This document shows positions 1 through 12,600 of a DNA stretch of 64,000 nt, piece after piece. The DNA lies in assembly GCF_963675165.1 (NCBI RefSeq), contig NC_087389.1, forward strand, positions 3,966,830 through 4,030,829, given 5' to 3'. Position numbers and translations under genes: made by a program. Below the pieces are notes generated by a model. It searched no databases and had not been told where the DNA came from. It worked only from the letters and a program-made list of their open reading frames with translations. Numbering within the stretch: position 1 is the stretch's first letter; each line of letters begins with the position of its first letter. This DNA comes from Halichondria panicea (lineage: Eukaryota > Porifera > Demospongiae > Suberitida > Halichondriidae).

Positions 1-560
1 CAAGTATAAGAGACAAGGACAATCTTCTCTGAATCTCTGTTGAAGACTCTGACAGTGACAAGGAACAACCTTTGATGCAGAATCTTAACTCTTTATACCT
101 ACCGTAAAACCTCGATTTAAGGCGACACTTTTAAATAATTACGTTTTGCGAAAGTAGAGTTTTAATGTACACAAAAAAAATGAATTTCCTATATGGGCGA
201 AATGTCCAAGTGTCGCATATTTAGAGGGTCGCCTTAAATAGAGGTTTTACGGTAGCTACTTTACCCATGCATTACCATTGTTGTATGTTGATGTATTCAT
301 TGTATTTTCAAGAGCTGGTAGGCCTCAGACACAGACAGAAAAGAATAGTTTCTTAATGAGTGGGCTTAATTTCGATCGAGGCAAACACTTGGGTGGGCTT
401 AATTTAGAGACAAAACTACTGTTTTCGAAATTAAGCCCATCCCACCTGTAGCTGCTTTGTATGCAATTAGGGTGGGCGTAATTTCGGTAGAGTACGGTAA
501 TTGTAAGATATAGTATACATGTACTATATAATTTGCAATCTAATACGATGCATGGTGGGT
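1..560. repeat. Dispersed repeat, copies near 26.1-26.5 kb and 28.6-29.2 kb
   Basis: Bases 1-99 and 253-540 align with 28860-29160 in the same orientation: the same run through the CATTACCATTGTTG motif, the CTCAGAC-CAGACAGAAA motif and a GTGGGCTTAATTT block. Bases 1-75 also match 26190-26250 in inverted orientation. The copies at 26.2-26.46 kb and 28.64-28.89 kb are inverted relative to each other, sharing a GTGGGCGTA...CGAGGCAAAT core and a CGGTAGAGTACGGTA end. No protein family was recognised. It looks like a non-autonomous element or a segmental duplicate. Confidence 0.7.
102..252. mobile_element. 151-bp TA-flanked MITE with empty paralogous site
   Basis: The ends are CCGTAAAACCTCGATTTAAG and its near-exact reverse complement. 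TA dinucleotides lie on both sides (100-101 and 253-254). The paralogous copy of the flanking DNA at 28951-28960 reads CCTAGCTACT with no insert. This shows a clean insertion with TA duplication, as for Tc1/mariner-type elements. There is no coding capacity. Confidence 0.85.
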
Positions 561-567
561 GCTTTAG

Positions 568-633
568 TAGTCTCATGAATCAGCCACCTTTCTTGTGGTC
601 TTACAAAAGAAGGTAAGCTGATTCATGAGACTA
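568..633. repeat. Perfect 17-bp inverted repeat (hairpin)
   Basis: TAGTCTCATGAATCAGC at 568-584 pairs with its exact reverse complement at 617-633 across a 32-bp loop. It could be a short MITE or a cruciform-prone site. No target duplication is evident. Confidence 0.7.
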
Positions 634-822
634 GTGCATGCTTAAGGTAGAATTGGAGAGCCATTACCACGTTTACCACACCCGTAAGCAAGAAAAATGC
701 ATAATTTACATTTTGGGATGTAAGCGTGCATAGGCTGGCCCTTAACCCTTCATACACTTTTAGCCAGCATGCTGACTATAAAAGGGGCGTGCCCTGGGCA
801 TTCGAGGCGGAAATTATTAAAT

Positions 823-1727
823 ATGGCCGCGTGCAATAAACTCTCTGGCCTTTTCTGCTTCACTGCCGCTCGCTTCATGCACACATGTTTTTACTTGGAC
901 AAGTTGGAGCAGGAGCAGGCAGGTGCTGTTCCTGAGAGAGTAGACCTACAGTCTGTAAATCTAACCCAATGTAGGAGAATTCAGGTTTGTTGATAAATTT
1001 GTATCCGTAAAGACGTTACTTCTTGTTCAGGAATATTTACTGGCAATAATATACTGACGTAGTGATGAACATGTTGCTCGTGTGTGAACTAAAGACTTTG
1101 TTCCGTCTTTTCACTGGCCTATCCCAAGTGTGTGACCACCAGTGCCAATCTTGCTATTATGGACTGGGTATAATTATGTTATGCTGGCTAATTAATAATG
1201 TGTGACTGTACATTCATTTGCAGAACGAGAAGGTAGGTATATTGTATATAGAGAGAGTATACAAGTGAGCAACTAGTTCAGGACATGAGAAGACCGGATT
1301 GTAGGACTCCCATGAGAGTGCTGGTGGAAAAATCGTTCGACTTTGTCGGAGAAATATGGGAGAATTACGTTCAGCAGAGAAAAGTTGACCTCAGGTACTG
1401 CGTATAATTATTATGTGCAATGTATATGATCGATTTTACATGCTACATGTATAAAATTATGCATGCAGTGAGTTTGTAGAGGACATGCAACTAGCTGAGC
1501 AATCAGATAAGCCAGTAGAGGACCTAGTGAACGATTGTTTACATGTACTTGACGAAGATCTCTATGAAGACATAATAATTATAAAGTAAGTGTAGCAAAT
1601 TTTTCCTTTGACTTTTTACATTTACATCAATTAGAGAGTGACGTCAGGGTACAAAGCTACAACTTCTTTAACTCCTCCAGAAAGTGTTCTGGAGGATGCT
1701 GGCTATAGCATACCTGAAGCTGAATAG
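823..1727 (+). CDS. Small unidentified protein, five exons, 163 aa
   Basis: Exons that splice in frame with GT-AG ends are 823-984, 1224-1232 (a 9-nt microexon encoding NEK), 1282-1394, 1469-1585 and 1637-1727. The start is the ATG in ATATGGCCGCG, which gives MAACNKLSGLF. The product has a Cys-rich hydrophobic N-terminus (about residues 1-25), a middle containing FVGEIWENYVQQRK, an acidic stretch (EDLVNDCLHVLDEDLYED) and ends in SIPEAE. I do not recognise the family. Support comes from phase agreement at all four junctions and a protein-like acidic/helical composition. The acceptor of the last exon has alternatives, so its last 29 residues are less sure. The microexon is a multiple of three and could be skipped. 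Confidence 0.55.
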
Positions 1728-3035
1728 AGACATACATTTTTTATCTCCTTATGTATTATATATGGCCTTCTTTGGTACCTTGAGTCTTGTTTTCTGTGTA
1801 TTAGTAGCCATTTTACTTAACGTGCATTGTATCCCCCCCCACCCATGCATGCATGGTATAAAATGCGCATGCTTGTTCTAGAGCCGTTTATACATTGTTT
1901 GAAAGGGCTATGAAGTGGGAAAGAAAAGAGAGCTGTTTTACACATATTTGAATGTTGGAGCTGGGGTCAAAGGTCTGCCCAGGGCATGGGCCTTTTGTAC
2001 CGCAACAGTGGGGAAGTGAATCTAATCTCTAATCATTAAAACTGCGCATTATAAAGCCAATTAACATGCTCGTTTAAGCTGGCATTATTTTTTGTGGGTG
2101 TGAGGAATCACTATAGCTTGATACCACTTAGCCTCGAATCCAGGCCGATTAAAATACGGCCTGGTATATATTGCATGGGTGATAGCGCACATGCGCAAAC
2201 TTTTCCCCCAGAATCTGGGGAATTCGTTCTATATTAGTAAACCTTTAACTAGTTTGTTTACTAGTTTTTTCTTTCTTGTATTAATTTTAATTCGTCTCCT
2301 GCATGTGAAGCTGTGGCTTATGCACTCTATTAAGTTGTCGAGAAGGCTTGCACACTGGTCTGAAGCCAAGAGACGCTCTCATCTACCTCTACAATGGTCG
2401 TAGTTGGAAGCACGAAGTCAAAGACTTGCCATACTCTGCCCAGGACTTTCCCAAATTGAATTAGCTTATCAAACGACACTCACTGTATACACATAAGACT
2501 GAATTTGCGATCCGCATGACTGTTACAATCTGACTTTTTGCTCGCACAGTTTGCATGCATTTTATGTTTGCAAAACATTGTAGTAATACAATCAAAACTT
2601 CTCTGCCTTGATACTTATATATGCAGTGGTGCATGGGGGTGATATTGGTACTTTGTAAGGGGAAATTGTCATGTATATATACACATGCACGTCACATGAC
2701 TCATTTGTGCATACAGAATCGTGGAACTTATTACAAATAACTATAACATAGTTTATCCATGTAGGGGTGGTAGCAGATAGAAGAAACGGGCAGCTTGATG
2801 TTTATATGCTATAAAGCACAATCATACTAAAAAAATGATATTGAAATGCGGCAATATAGCTATTATAATGTAGCATTGCATGCAGTACTGGCTAACATGA
2901 ATTGGATAGCAAACTATAATGTATCAACAGTGTGTGCAACTATGCTGTATGAGATTTATGTAGGTGGGTGGCAGATGATGTACTATGGAAAAAAGCGTTC
3001 TCTCAAATTAATTACAAACACACAGTACCTTGTTC
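1728..3035. repeat. Non-coding stretch with copies of repeats seen at 7.8, 10.3 and 13.1 kb
   Basis: No convincing gene. Bases 2080-2135 resemble 7835-7890, an RPAP3 intron. Bases 2440-2500 and 2525-2600 resemble 10325-10415/10555-10590 and 13165-13245/13410-13460. A left end of the TAGCCTCGA...AGGCCGAT mini-element is at about 2130. Together these mark the far end of a decayed duplicate of part of the RPAP3 locus. Confidence 0.55.
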
Positions 3036-3590
3036 AGTTGGTCTAGCTCGCAACTTTGTTCCCTGGCTCCAGTCTGAGAGTAACTGTGAAGTCGTCTCTC
3101 GCTCTTCTACTCTCCCTAGTTCGAGTTGAGTCGTCTCTCGACGGAGATAGGCCTTGAGATAACAGTCACCAAAATTTAGCGCCAAGAGCAGTCACTCTCA
3201 GCAGACGTGTATATATAATTATCTGCATGTGCATGTGTGCATGGGGTGGGTGGACATGCATGATACATTGTCTAATTGACTTCCTTCACTGCATGTAGTT
3301 ACACACATGTATAGCCTACTATAGGTCATGAGTATACATGTATACTGCTAAGCGTATATGTTGGTAGGCTATCAGTATCAGGACATTAGAATGATTCTTT
3401 AATTAGTCGTGGCACCTGACAATCAAAATCTCCCCCCATAGGGGATAAATTTTATACAAAGACACAAACACGCACACATGGCCTGCTGCTTCCTCACTGC
3501 CTCCTGTTCATCGATCTTCCTCCCCCTCGGAAGAAGAGTTGTTCTCCACCTGATAGTCCACTGCTTCACAGGCACCGTCCTACAAAATGA
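3036..3590 (-). pseudogene. Decayed copy of RPAP3 exons 5 and 3
   Basis: The minus strand of 3036-3195 is a close copy of the TPR exon at 13758-13950, but it carries stops and frame breaks (a TAA soon after the AESDC motif). The minus strand of about 3485-3582 copies exon 3 (15539-15652), including its TAG acceptor. An insertion near 3515 breaks its GEENEQ reading frame, and the donor side is replaced. The copy of exon 4 is missing. The exon order relative to the adjacent galactosyltransferase remnant matches the functional locus, so this is a duplicated segment and not a processed copy. Confidence 0.85.
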
Positions 3591-3974
3591 GAAGGGTATG
3601 ATAATTATTGTATTCGACAGTTAATGTACAAGAGACACTAAAATATAGTGAGGATACTATACGTGTAGTCTCGTACAATAGTTCAATGGATTACATCTAA
3701 ACATGCATGCACACACCATGTTTTAGAGCTCCCCAACGGCCCCACAATATTTGTGAAAGTGATTTAGATTACGATCCAAATGAGCAATGATCTTTTAACC
3801 ACGACAGTGGCTTTTCACTTAAATTCAATACAGCAATCTGTTGACATTCCAAATATTTATATACCCATGCAGTATAATTATATTTAGTGAACTCTTGATA
3901 TTATTACTAATGGTGGTGATTGCACTCATAATTAAATAAGAAAAACATGTGGAATAGAACCTTAACACAAAACA

Positions 3975-4497
3975 CCTTTAGTTATTAGTGAGTTTTCTCA
4001 GCATCTTCAATGGACAGATGATGAACAAGAAGATAGTCCTTGCACTGATCGTAACGCCGTTGCATATCTGAACGAAATCGTTTGCCATTTTTTCTTTCCA
4101 AGTTGAATGGACTGATCCAAGCTCCAACTGAGACATCTTCATTGTTTTAGAGTGTAAGACCATCAGCATTGATAGCAATTCTGTGTATAAGGTCTTTAGA
4201 TAATACATATATACCCCCTCCCAATGCATATGGCAAGAATTTGTCACAACGTGGTTCCACCCACGGCCCTTCTTTCATTGGAGTACCTTAGTTGGGCGTG
4301 GCCCCACCCTGGACATGAACGTTCATTAATGAGCCACGCCTTCACACTTGAACTCTGCAATCTGATTGGGCTGCAAATTTTCTGCAGCAGGAACAAACCT
4401 GACATTGCAGTAGTTCCCAACCCTACGTTCGCGTCCAGGGTGGGGCCATGCCCAACTAGGAGTACCTTGTGAGCGCAACCAAGCCCCAGTAGAAAGG
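3975..4497 (-). pseudogene. B3GALT6-like galactosyltransferase pseudogene, split by a MITE
   Basis: The sequence matches the C-terminal third of the intact galactosyltransferases at 16294 and 20978. The YALGGG motif is followed by a small insertion that shifts the frame, and the Tyr codon before NNEDVS is a TAA stop. A 170-bp inverted-repeat element (4289-4458) sits in the coding region, flanked by a 9-bp duplication. Homology resumes beyond it with the ...GTGAGCGCAACCAAGCCCCAGTAGA block and fades near 4497. The donor-binding DDD region is absent. Confidence 0.9.
4289..4458. mobile_element. 170-bp Mutator-type MITE with 9-bp target duplication
   Basis: The terminal inverted repeats are about 35 bp, starting TAGTTGGGCRTGGCCCCACC and ending in the reverse complement. 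The flanking direct repeat GGAGTACCT occurs at 4280-4288 and 4459-4467. Nine-base duplications are typical of Mutator-like (MULE) elements. It interrupts the galactosyltransferase pseudogene. The ORFs read through it on both strands arise only from the inverted repeat. Confidence 0.85.
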
Positions 4498-6674
4498 TAG
4501 AATACCACATGAGTGGCGTGCACGTGTCCAACAAAGAAGAGAATCGTTCAAATTTGAATGGTCATAATAATATTAGTGCCTAAGGTTATTGTGTCCTCCC
4601 TCCTCTGCAAACACACTATTGTATACCAGCGGAGGACAAATATTCTTAATCTGCTTCCAGATGACATTTTAAATCGTCTAATCTTCCTTTGCTACCTCTA
4701 ACCCTTGTAAACTTTCACTGCGGTTGGAGGTAACAAAGAAAGAGTAGACTATCAGAATGCAAATTAAAGTCCTCTGGAAGCAGCCCATTATTCCAGTTTA
4801 AAGACATCAATGAAAAGAAAATTTATTTGTAGTTGTATTGATAGCACTACCTGAAGTAGCCTCGTTGTCTCTAGCTAGCAACTTCAAAAAAAATCGGCCA
4901 TACCTTTAGGTAGCATTACAGAAAGTGAAATATAATCCTCTGTCCCGAAAGGGCCTCCCCTCCATGCCTGCTTAGTGGCTAGTGCTTACAGTATACAGAT
5001 ATATATTCATTATAAAATGTGAAATTAAGTCTACATCTACCAGACTATGAGGGTCTAATTAAGTGCCCAATTATGTTTCTTGCTAGAAGTCTCCCTATTA
5101 TTCCAAAAATTATGCTAGCCAAGCCCTAATTAGTACCTAAAAACAGAGAAAACACTAAAATTACTACCCGTCTATAATAGGTAAGAAGTTTTGACCCTGG
5201 CTATCCTCTTCCGATCGTATACCTCATCACTTGTGTATGCGCACACCGAGGCATAATAACAAAAACAGTACATGCAATACCAGGGTTTCATCCACGATTT
5301 TAAGTTTGGGGGGAAGTTAGAAAAGGAACCGCGCGCGCCAACGCGAACATTTTGAGGCCATGCCCATTTCTGGTCACCACACCGGTTGTTGGTGCCTATT
5401 AGCGATGTACTCCTGGAAATGTGCATTGACAGGCAACTCCATGTAAATTGGTATGCTGGTTTGAAATTGTGGATCCGGACCGTATATCTATAGAACTATG
5501 TACATGTACTAATTATAATACAAAAGCAAATGGATAGATTTGTGGTAAGACTAGGTGATGACCAATCATCATCTAGCAAAGCTACATGTAGCAAAAGACT
5601 GTGTCTAGATAATGTTGGGTATAGTACCCCTCTCTCTCTCCCTCTCTTTTCCTCTCTCTTCCTCTCTCTCTCCCCCCTCCCTCCCTCCCTCCCTCCCTCC
5701 CCCTATTTTCCCCTCTCTTTTGGGGGGGAAGCTTCCCCCCGCCCCCCCCCCCCCACTAGATGAAACCCTGAATACAGGAAGTATAAATTTAACCACAGGA
5801 AAATGATTAGGGATCCAAATAAAAGAACACTGTACACACTACTCTCATAATAAAGTCTCGATTCTTCCCTATATAAAAACAATGGCAGTTTTACCCAACA
5901 CCAAAATCGATGCATAATTGAAGGTCCTATAATTATACTGGCAAAGAGTAATAAAAGAGAGAGAGAGAGAGTATATCGAACAAAGTATTATACCGATGTA
6001 ACATGCTTGGCAACTAACCAATCCGAGCGCCTGGAGCCACCATGCACTTACCTCGAGGCAGCAATAATCTTATTGCCAAAATTAATTCAGTGTCATTATT
6101 CTTATCACTCGTTTCAGACAGAAAGTCATGTTACTTTCCTGACTTTCTATGGAAATGCTAATTACCGATCGATACTCTTTTGTTATGGACTGCATGCATG
6201 CATGCATGGTATACATAGTTGCCAACTTCACCAGCCAAATTCCGGGAGGCAATTTAAGCACATGACTCTGATTTTCAGTGCAAAGACAACAATTCATATC
6301 TTAGTCGTATATATAGAAGAAATTATGTGTCGGAAAGCCTGATCCCACCCCCTATACTTTTGTATATACCATTCTCAAACATATACACACACACACAACC
6401 ATATATCTCACTTGCGCATGCATGCGCATCGAGGCATAATTACACACACACAACTATATCAGGAGCACTATACAGGAGCACTATATATATACTGCATGCA
6501 CGTATGGTAATACAATCCATATAGATAGCATAGCTAGCATTTATGCAGGGGTGGCAAGAGAATAAAGGCATCTCACCAACATATTGTACTCTGGGGAAAA
6601 CTTAACAGCAACAGTCACATGTACCAATAACAGCATGCATGTACACATGAACTCTAAGAGTTTATGCGATAGAA
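4498..6674. other. Intergenic stretch, no gene recognised
   Basis: Downstream of the RPAP3 stop codon. It contains a pyrimidine-rich simple-sequence block at about 5625-5760 (CT and CCCT runs, then C runs), a short GA run at 5955-5972, and ends of the CCTCG...CGAGGCATAA repeat family near 5210-5260 and 6405-6445. The open frames over the pyrimidine block are low-complexity artefacts. Confidence 0.5.
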
Positions 6675-9600
6675 TCAAAAACCAAACCTAGCTGAGAGTT
6701 CTTTCAAGAGTTTAGATTCCTCTTGTTCTTTTACTAGTGCTTTTAACTCGTGGAACAGCTCCTTCAAATCTGCAACATCAAAACTAGTATTCAGAGCCAT
6801 AAATACTATTATGTAAGTAAGAATAAGGGCTGGAGGAAATAAAGAAGAAAATGTTGACCGAAACGCGGATCACCAATGCTATTTACATTGTGTTTATCTA
6901 TGATTATATGAATATTTTGCTCGACCAACACATACAGTACCAAATGGCTATATCTCATCAAAAACGCTGCTACCTGCATGTGTACACAATTATTATTGAC
7001 TCACTTTTCTGGTCAGTGGTAGAGAGGAACATGAGTGCCACAGAGAACCTCCTGACTCGAGTGAGGGCCTGGAGTTGTGCCAGACAAACCACACCCACTC
7101 TAACAAAATCCTCGAGAAGGATTGTGACAATATCAGAGAAAATGTCTGTCTCCAGAGACTGTTGAAGGAGAGCGGGGTACTTGGAGACAGGGATACTCTG
7201 GGAGTGGGGGCGGTGGAGTAATTGTGTAGCTACTGTATAGTGCTCAATTTTCGAACAATAATAATTTCATGAATTAATCTTGAACCAGGAAAATTTAGAA
7301 TCTTTAAGGGGTGTGAATCATTTGAAACTCTATTCTTAAAACTAATATCTGCGAAATATTTATTTTTAGTTGTTACTCAGTTAGAGGGTTTTGAAGAATC
7401 TTTGCAACATGAACAAAAAGCATTGAGGGTTGAGCGTTCCTTACATGGAAGACCAGTGGTGCAAAGAGTTCTATGTAAGGAACGCTCAACAACATTGCAA
7501 ATATTCTGCAAAACCCGTATACTGTATTGTAGAATTGTACTTGTCCAAGTTTCACATTCAACCTTTGAGTGACATATACTTATAGAGGGAAAGAAAGGGG
7601 GGGGGGGGAGTGGCACTCAAAAGGTTGAATGTGAAACTTGGACAAGTACAATTCTACACACAACATGCATGGTTATAATTATGCATAACGTATATAGTAC
7701 AAGTTAATGGACTAGAAGTTCAGTGGACAATGTGTATGTTTCACTATAATTATTATGTCATAGATTGAAGAGAGAGAGATTGGTGTACACACAATTAAGT
7801 TAGTGTATGTAATGTTGAAAATCGTACTGGCTGAGTTTAGTCTGAAGCTGACATTATTCTTTGTGGGTGTGGAGAATCACTATAGCTTAGATACCCCTCT
7901 AAATGAATCATGTCCTCCCTCACCTTGAAGTACTCTCCCAGTATTCCCCTGTCCCTCCTCACTCTCTTCCAGTCCCTCTGCAGGGTGATGGAGTTCTCTG
8001 GTACCGAGGGCAACTTAACCACACTCATCACACTTAAATCTTTCTTTACTGCTGAATCAGCATTCCCTGGTATGTCCTTTGTCGTCGAAGGTTTTAGTTC
8101 GGTTGACACAACACTCATCTTTGTACTGGGTTGTGGGTGGTCTGAAGAGCTTTCGGGCGAGATCAATGTTTCAATTAGCACGCGTTTCTTACTAATAGAT
8201 TGGGCATGGGATGATTCCATGGTGGTGTCAGTTGCTTTTGGTTGAGTACCTATTGTGTCAGTAATTTGATGGGGTTTGGAGTTTGTGATTTCAGAGATCT
8301 GCAGGCTGACATTAGGTGCTTTCTCGTTGGTATTCTTTGGTTGAGAGCTGGTAGGGTCAGCTGCTATGTGGGGCGTGGTGGTGGTGGGGGGTACAGTGGT
8401 GTCTGATTGCTCCTCTCCAATGTCCTCTATAGTGATATGCTTCAGTGGTTTCTGAGGTGGGAAATAATGGGTCACTTTATAGAGATGACGAAAAAAACTG
8501 CAACACAATACATGTAGTTGCCGCAGCTTTGTGCAGTGGAGACTAATGCCAAAAGTGAACTAGTTGAGCCAATTGCTTTAGCATAATGCTCATGTGATTT
8601 GTAAATGCTTCTATAGCGTTCCCGTTCCAGGTAACAATATATAGTTCAATACAATAGTATACGCAAGGCAGAGCTACTGAGGCGATACAAATAGGTTACC
8701 TTTGATCGAAGATGAGGAGGTCTCTTGACTGGTTGAACAAACTTTTTGTCTCTTTCCTGGAGGGAGCAAAGCAACAAAACCACAGACATTATAATGAAGT
8801 AACAGTGAGAATCAGAGAATAGATTACATGTATTCATGATCAAAAGCTGTATATAGCAGGAAACTTAAGCATGCCATAATAGACTCAATAGACTTCACTT
8901 CACTTAGTCAACGAGTGTTGCAAGCTGCGCTGTGCTAATGCCTCTCGCCATGTTATGCTTTCCTTCGTTATAGTAGAGGGAATTTAAAATTTGCATTTGA
9001 TTTCGAATGTGTATTATAAGTATATATCTATCTATAATTATAACTGAGAAGAAAAAACTTTCGTACATGCATCTATTGTATATGCATGCATGGTATCATT
9101 GCAGTATTTTGTGGCTTAATTACCAGGACGTCAAGAAGAAAGATAAAAAGTGATTCCGCCAGGATCTGGATTTTCTTACACGTGGGGATGATGAACGCGC
9201 ATGCACATTAGATCCACAGGAATAAGGGGTGTGTCTGCAAGAGGGCAAGTTTACAAAAATTAAATAGCTTGCTACTTTAGCAACTCTTTTCTGACTTTTG
9301 TAGCTAATAAAAAAACTAGCGCTTTACTGCAAGGCTAACTCATAAGTTGAATAGAAACTTGTGCGAACAAATGATGCTACGAAAGATTCTAAAAAGACTG
9401 CAATGTGAGTCAAACTAGCCATAACTCGAGAAAGAAGCTATAATATGTAGTTTGCTAATCCGAAACAAAATCCAAGAGAACGTGGCTAGAAGCCTATATA
9501 GTTTTCGTCGCATTGCAACCGTTGAGCAGTTACATGAAACAGACACACACACACAGTCAGCTTTACCGTATCCCTCGTGCGGCTACGCCTCGAGGCATAA

Positions 9601-12600
9601 AAACATAGCATTCCATTAAGGTTAGGCTGGTGCTAAGTAAAAACATCAATAGTAGATGGTTGTCAAGTTCCAAAGGGTGATCGTGTTCCAAGAGTGATCG
9701 AGTTTCAATAAGCCATAGATGTGACCATAATAGAGTACCTTAAGGTGACATATTTTCACAGGTAGATTTGTTTGCGATGTCACTGTTTAGCTCCTTTCGC
9801 TGGTATTAAATTCTTAATTCTAGCTCAAGTTGGAGATTCAATGCAATTTCCAATTATCTGCGAGTACACATTTTTGCAATTTTACTCTCATAGCAGAAAT
9901 TAATACTCCGAAAATATTTCACCTTAAGGTATGTAGTGTAAATGAGTTGGCGTGTGTGAGATACATGGTACGTAGCTTACTAGCTACTTGCTAAATCATG
10001 ATGATGACTAAGCTATTGTAGTCAGTATCTAAAGTCTATTTGTGTTGAGTTTGACCTTCATAAAGTTGTCATAACTTTGTCATACTTCACTAAAATTCAA
10101 AGTTTCATATACCATTGGGTTAAAAAGCGCTTCTATCTATATGCTGTAGAGCTGGTAAGCTCCAACCAGCTAAAAAAGTGTTTCCCCCGTGTAAAGTTCA
10201 AATAGGGTGGTCGGACTATGGCCAGGCACAGTAGATGTAACGTAACTTTCTTGCCATAATTTACATTGCACACAGCTTCTCGATTCTCATTGTCCAAACA
10301 CACTGGCACGATATGACTTCAGAGAATCTGAATAATAGCCCATGCAGGACTTTCCCCAAATTGGAAAGTCGATACATTTGATACGCTAATTATAATTAGC
10401 TTATCAAACACTCACTGTACACGTAAAACTTGTACAAATTCCTTAGCTCAAAGAGGTCTTTTGCTGTGTGGGGGAAACTGAAAATCTACAATCTGACAAG
10501 GATCGTGATAATTACTATAGGTATTTGCAATCTTATCTTTACAAAGTCCGGTATACACTTGCACAGTTTGCAAAACATTGTAGTAATACAATATCAAAAC
10601 TTTGTTGCTAGGCATCTTGGTCCAATACGAGAGAGACTAATTACTATAAATCACTTCCCACTGCATTTTTCCATTTTGATAAGTATTAAAATTTCATATT
10701 CCTTGGTTAAAAAGGGCTTCCATCTATAACATTATGCTTAGTGATAATTAGCAATTCCATGTAGAAGTCCCTGGCACAACTTGACAACCACAAAAAGCAT
10801 AAATGAAGCCATAATTCAGTTACACGAGCATGTAAAAACACACACGCAGAATAGAACAATAACACAAGCATTAACACAAGCATTAACACAAAACTCCTTT
10901 ACTCTTCATTATTTTGTGAGTTTTCTCCGTATCTTCAATAGACAGATGATGAACCAGAAGATAGTCCTTGCACTGTTTGTGATCCCAATTTGTATCTACC
11001 TTTGTACGAAATCGTTCGTCATTTTTTCTTTCTAAGTCAAATGGACTGATCCAAGCTCCAACTGAGACATCTTCGTTGTTGTAGAGTGTAAGACCGTCAG
11101 CATTGATAGCAATTCTGTGTATAAGGTCTTTAGATAATACATAACCCAATCCCAATGCATACGGCAGGTATTTGTCACACAACTTCCAATGTGTTTCCGC
11201 CCACTTTCCTTTTTTATTTGGTTTACGTGATTGAACCAAACCCCAGTAGAGAGGTCTATGGCTAGTTCTTTTTTTCAATTCCAATTCAATCCGATCCAAT
11301 TTAGGGAATGAGTCGTCGTCAAGTTTCAGTACAAAGGAGTAGTTTGTGTTCTTGTCCACCCATATAAAGGTATGTAAAACTTTCCTGGTGAGGTTCTTGT
11401 ATGAATCCAGGTGATCGGTCAAAAGTAATACATCGCCAAACGTCTTATTCTCTGAAATTAGCAACTCTGTTTTGTTAGCATTCAGATCAAGGGTTCCTAT
11501 AACAAACTTGACTGCAAACTTCTTTTTGTGTTCGACATAGCTACCCACCCAAGTCTTCCTAATCACATCTCTCCTAGCTCTGTTCTCGGGTTTTGAAATG
11601 ACTATCACGAGTAGTACATTATTTGGAATATAAGCTGTTTCAGGCAAGTCATTGGATACAGCTGTGGTATCTGCCGGTTGGCTCCATTCATTGTGATCCA
11701 GCGGCTCACATTGAGACAATTTGGCTAGGTACCATACAGTAGCAGTGTATATGGTTAAAGCTAGGAGCAACACTGTACACTTTTTACATCCTACATACTG
11801 ACTGACCAAACTCATTTTGTAAGTAGGCGCTAGGCCCAAGGCCTAGCCTTTTCATTTTATAAGAGCATGCAGTCAGCTGTTCCAGTAAAATGTGCTGAGC
11901 TGGCATGCTCCTAATTCTAAGGAAAGGAAGTTGTGAAAATAATATTGAAAACATTTATGAGCCAATGGCAATGGTCACCTCTGACCCAGAGCCTCTGGCC
12001 GGCCCTAGATCTATATCTTAGACTAGACTGGCGGCGACAGCCCCTCGCGTAGCGCGAGGGACTGGCAAACTGCCTATCAGTCACTCGTCTCAGCTGCAAC
12101 AAGCATTGCAGCCTATCAGATTGCTCAACGTCATATTAGCCCTGTAATTGTAACCGCACTTACACTTCAGGAGATTCAGTGCATTCCATAGTAGCTGAAT
12201 CTCATAGCAAAATTTAACCACATTATCTATAATGATATTCATGTTTAGTAGTGTCATATGATCTATTACACTTCCGCTGAGACGAGTGACTGATAGGCAG
12301 TTTGCCAGTCGCTCTGTTGCCGCCAGTCTAATCTTAGACATCGACAATCAGGTAGATTTGTTTGCGATGTCACTGTTTAGCTCATTTTGCTGGTATTAAA
12401 TTCTGCTAATTCTTGCTCAAGTTGAGATTCAATGCAATTTCCAATTATCTGCGAGCACACATTTTTGCAATTTTACTCTCATTCGCAGAAATAGCAGAAA
12501 TTAATACTCCAAAAATATGTCACCTTAAGGTATGTAGTGTAAATTAATTGGCGTGTGTGAGATACATGGTACGTAGCTTACTAGCTACTTGCTATAGATC

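Noticed and set aside
3978-4247. 89-aa open frame on the minus strand as a gene
   Set aside because: It is an off-frame shadow of the galactosyltransferase pseudogene; the same shadow appears within intact copies at 16443 and 21127.
4224-4534. Overlapping open frames on both strands
   Set aside because: They run through a MITE with inverted ends, so symmetry creates similar frames on both strands; they are not genes.
5530-5806. Pro/Ser/Leu-rich open frames on both strands
   Set aside because: They lie over CT/C simple sequence and have no protein-like composition.
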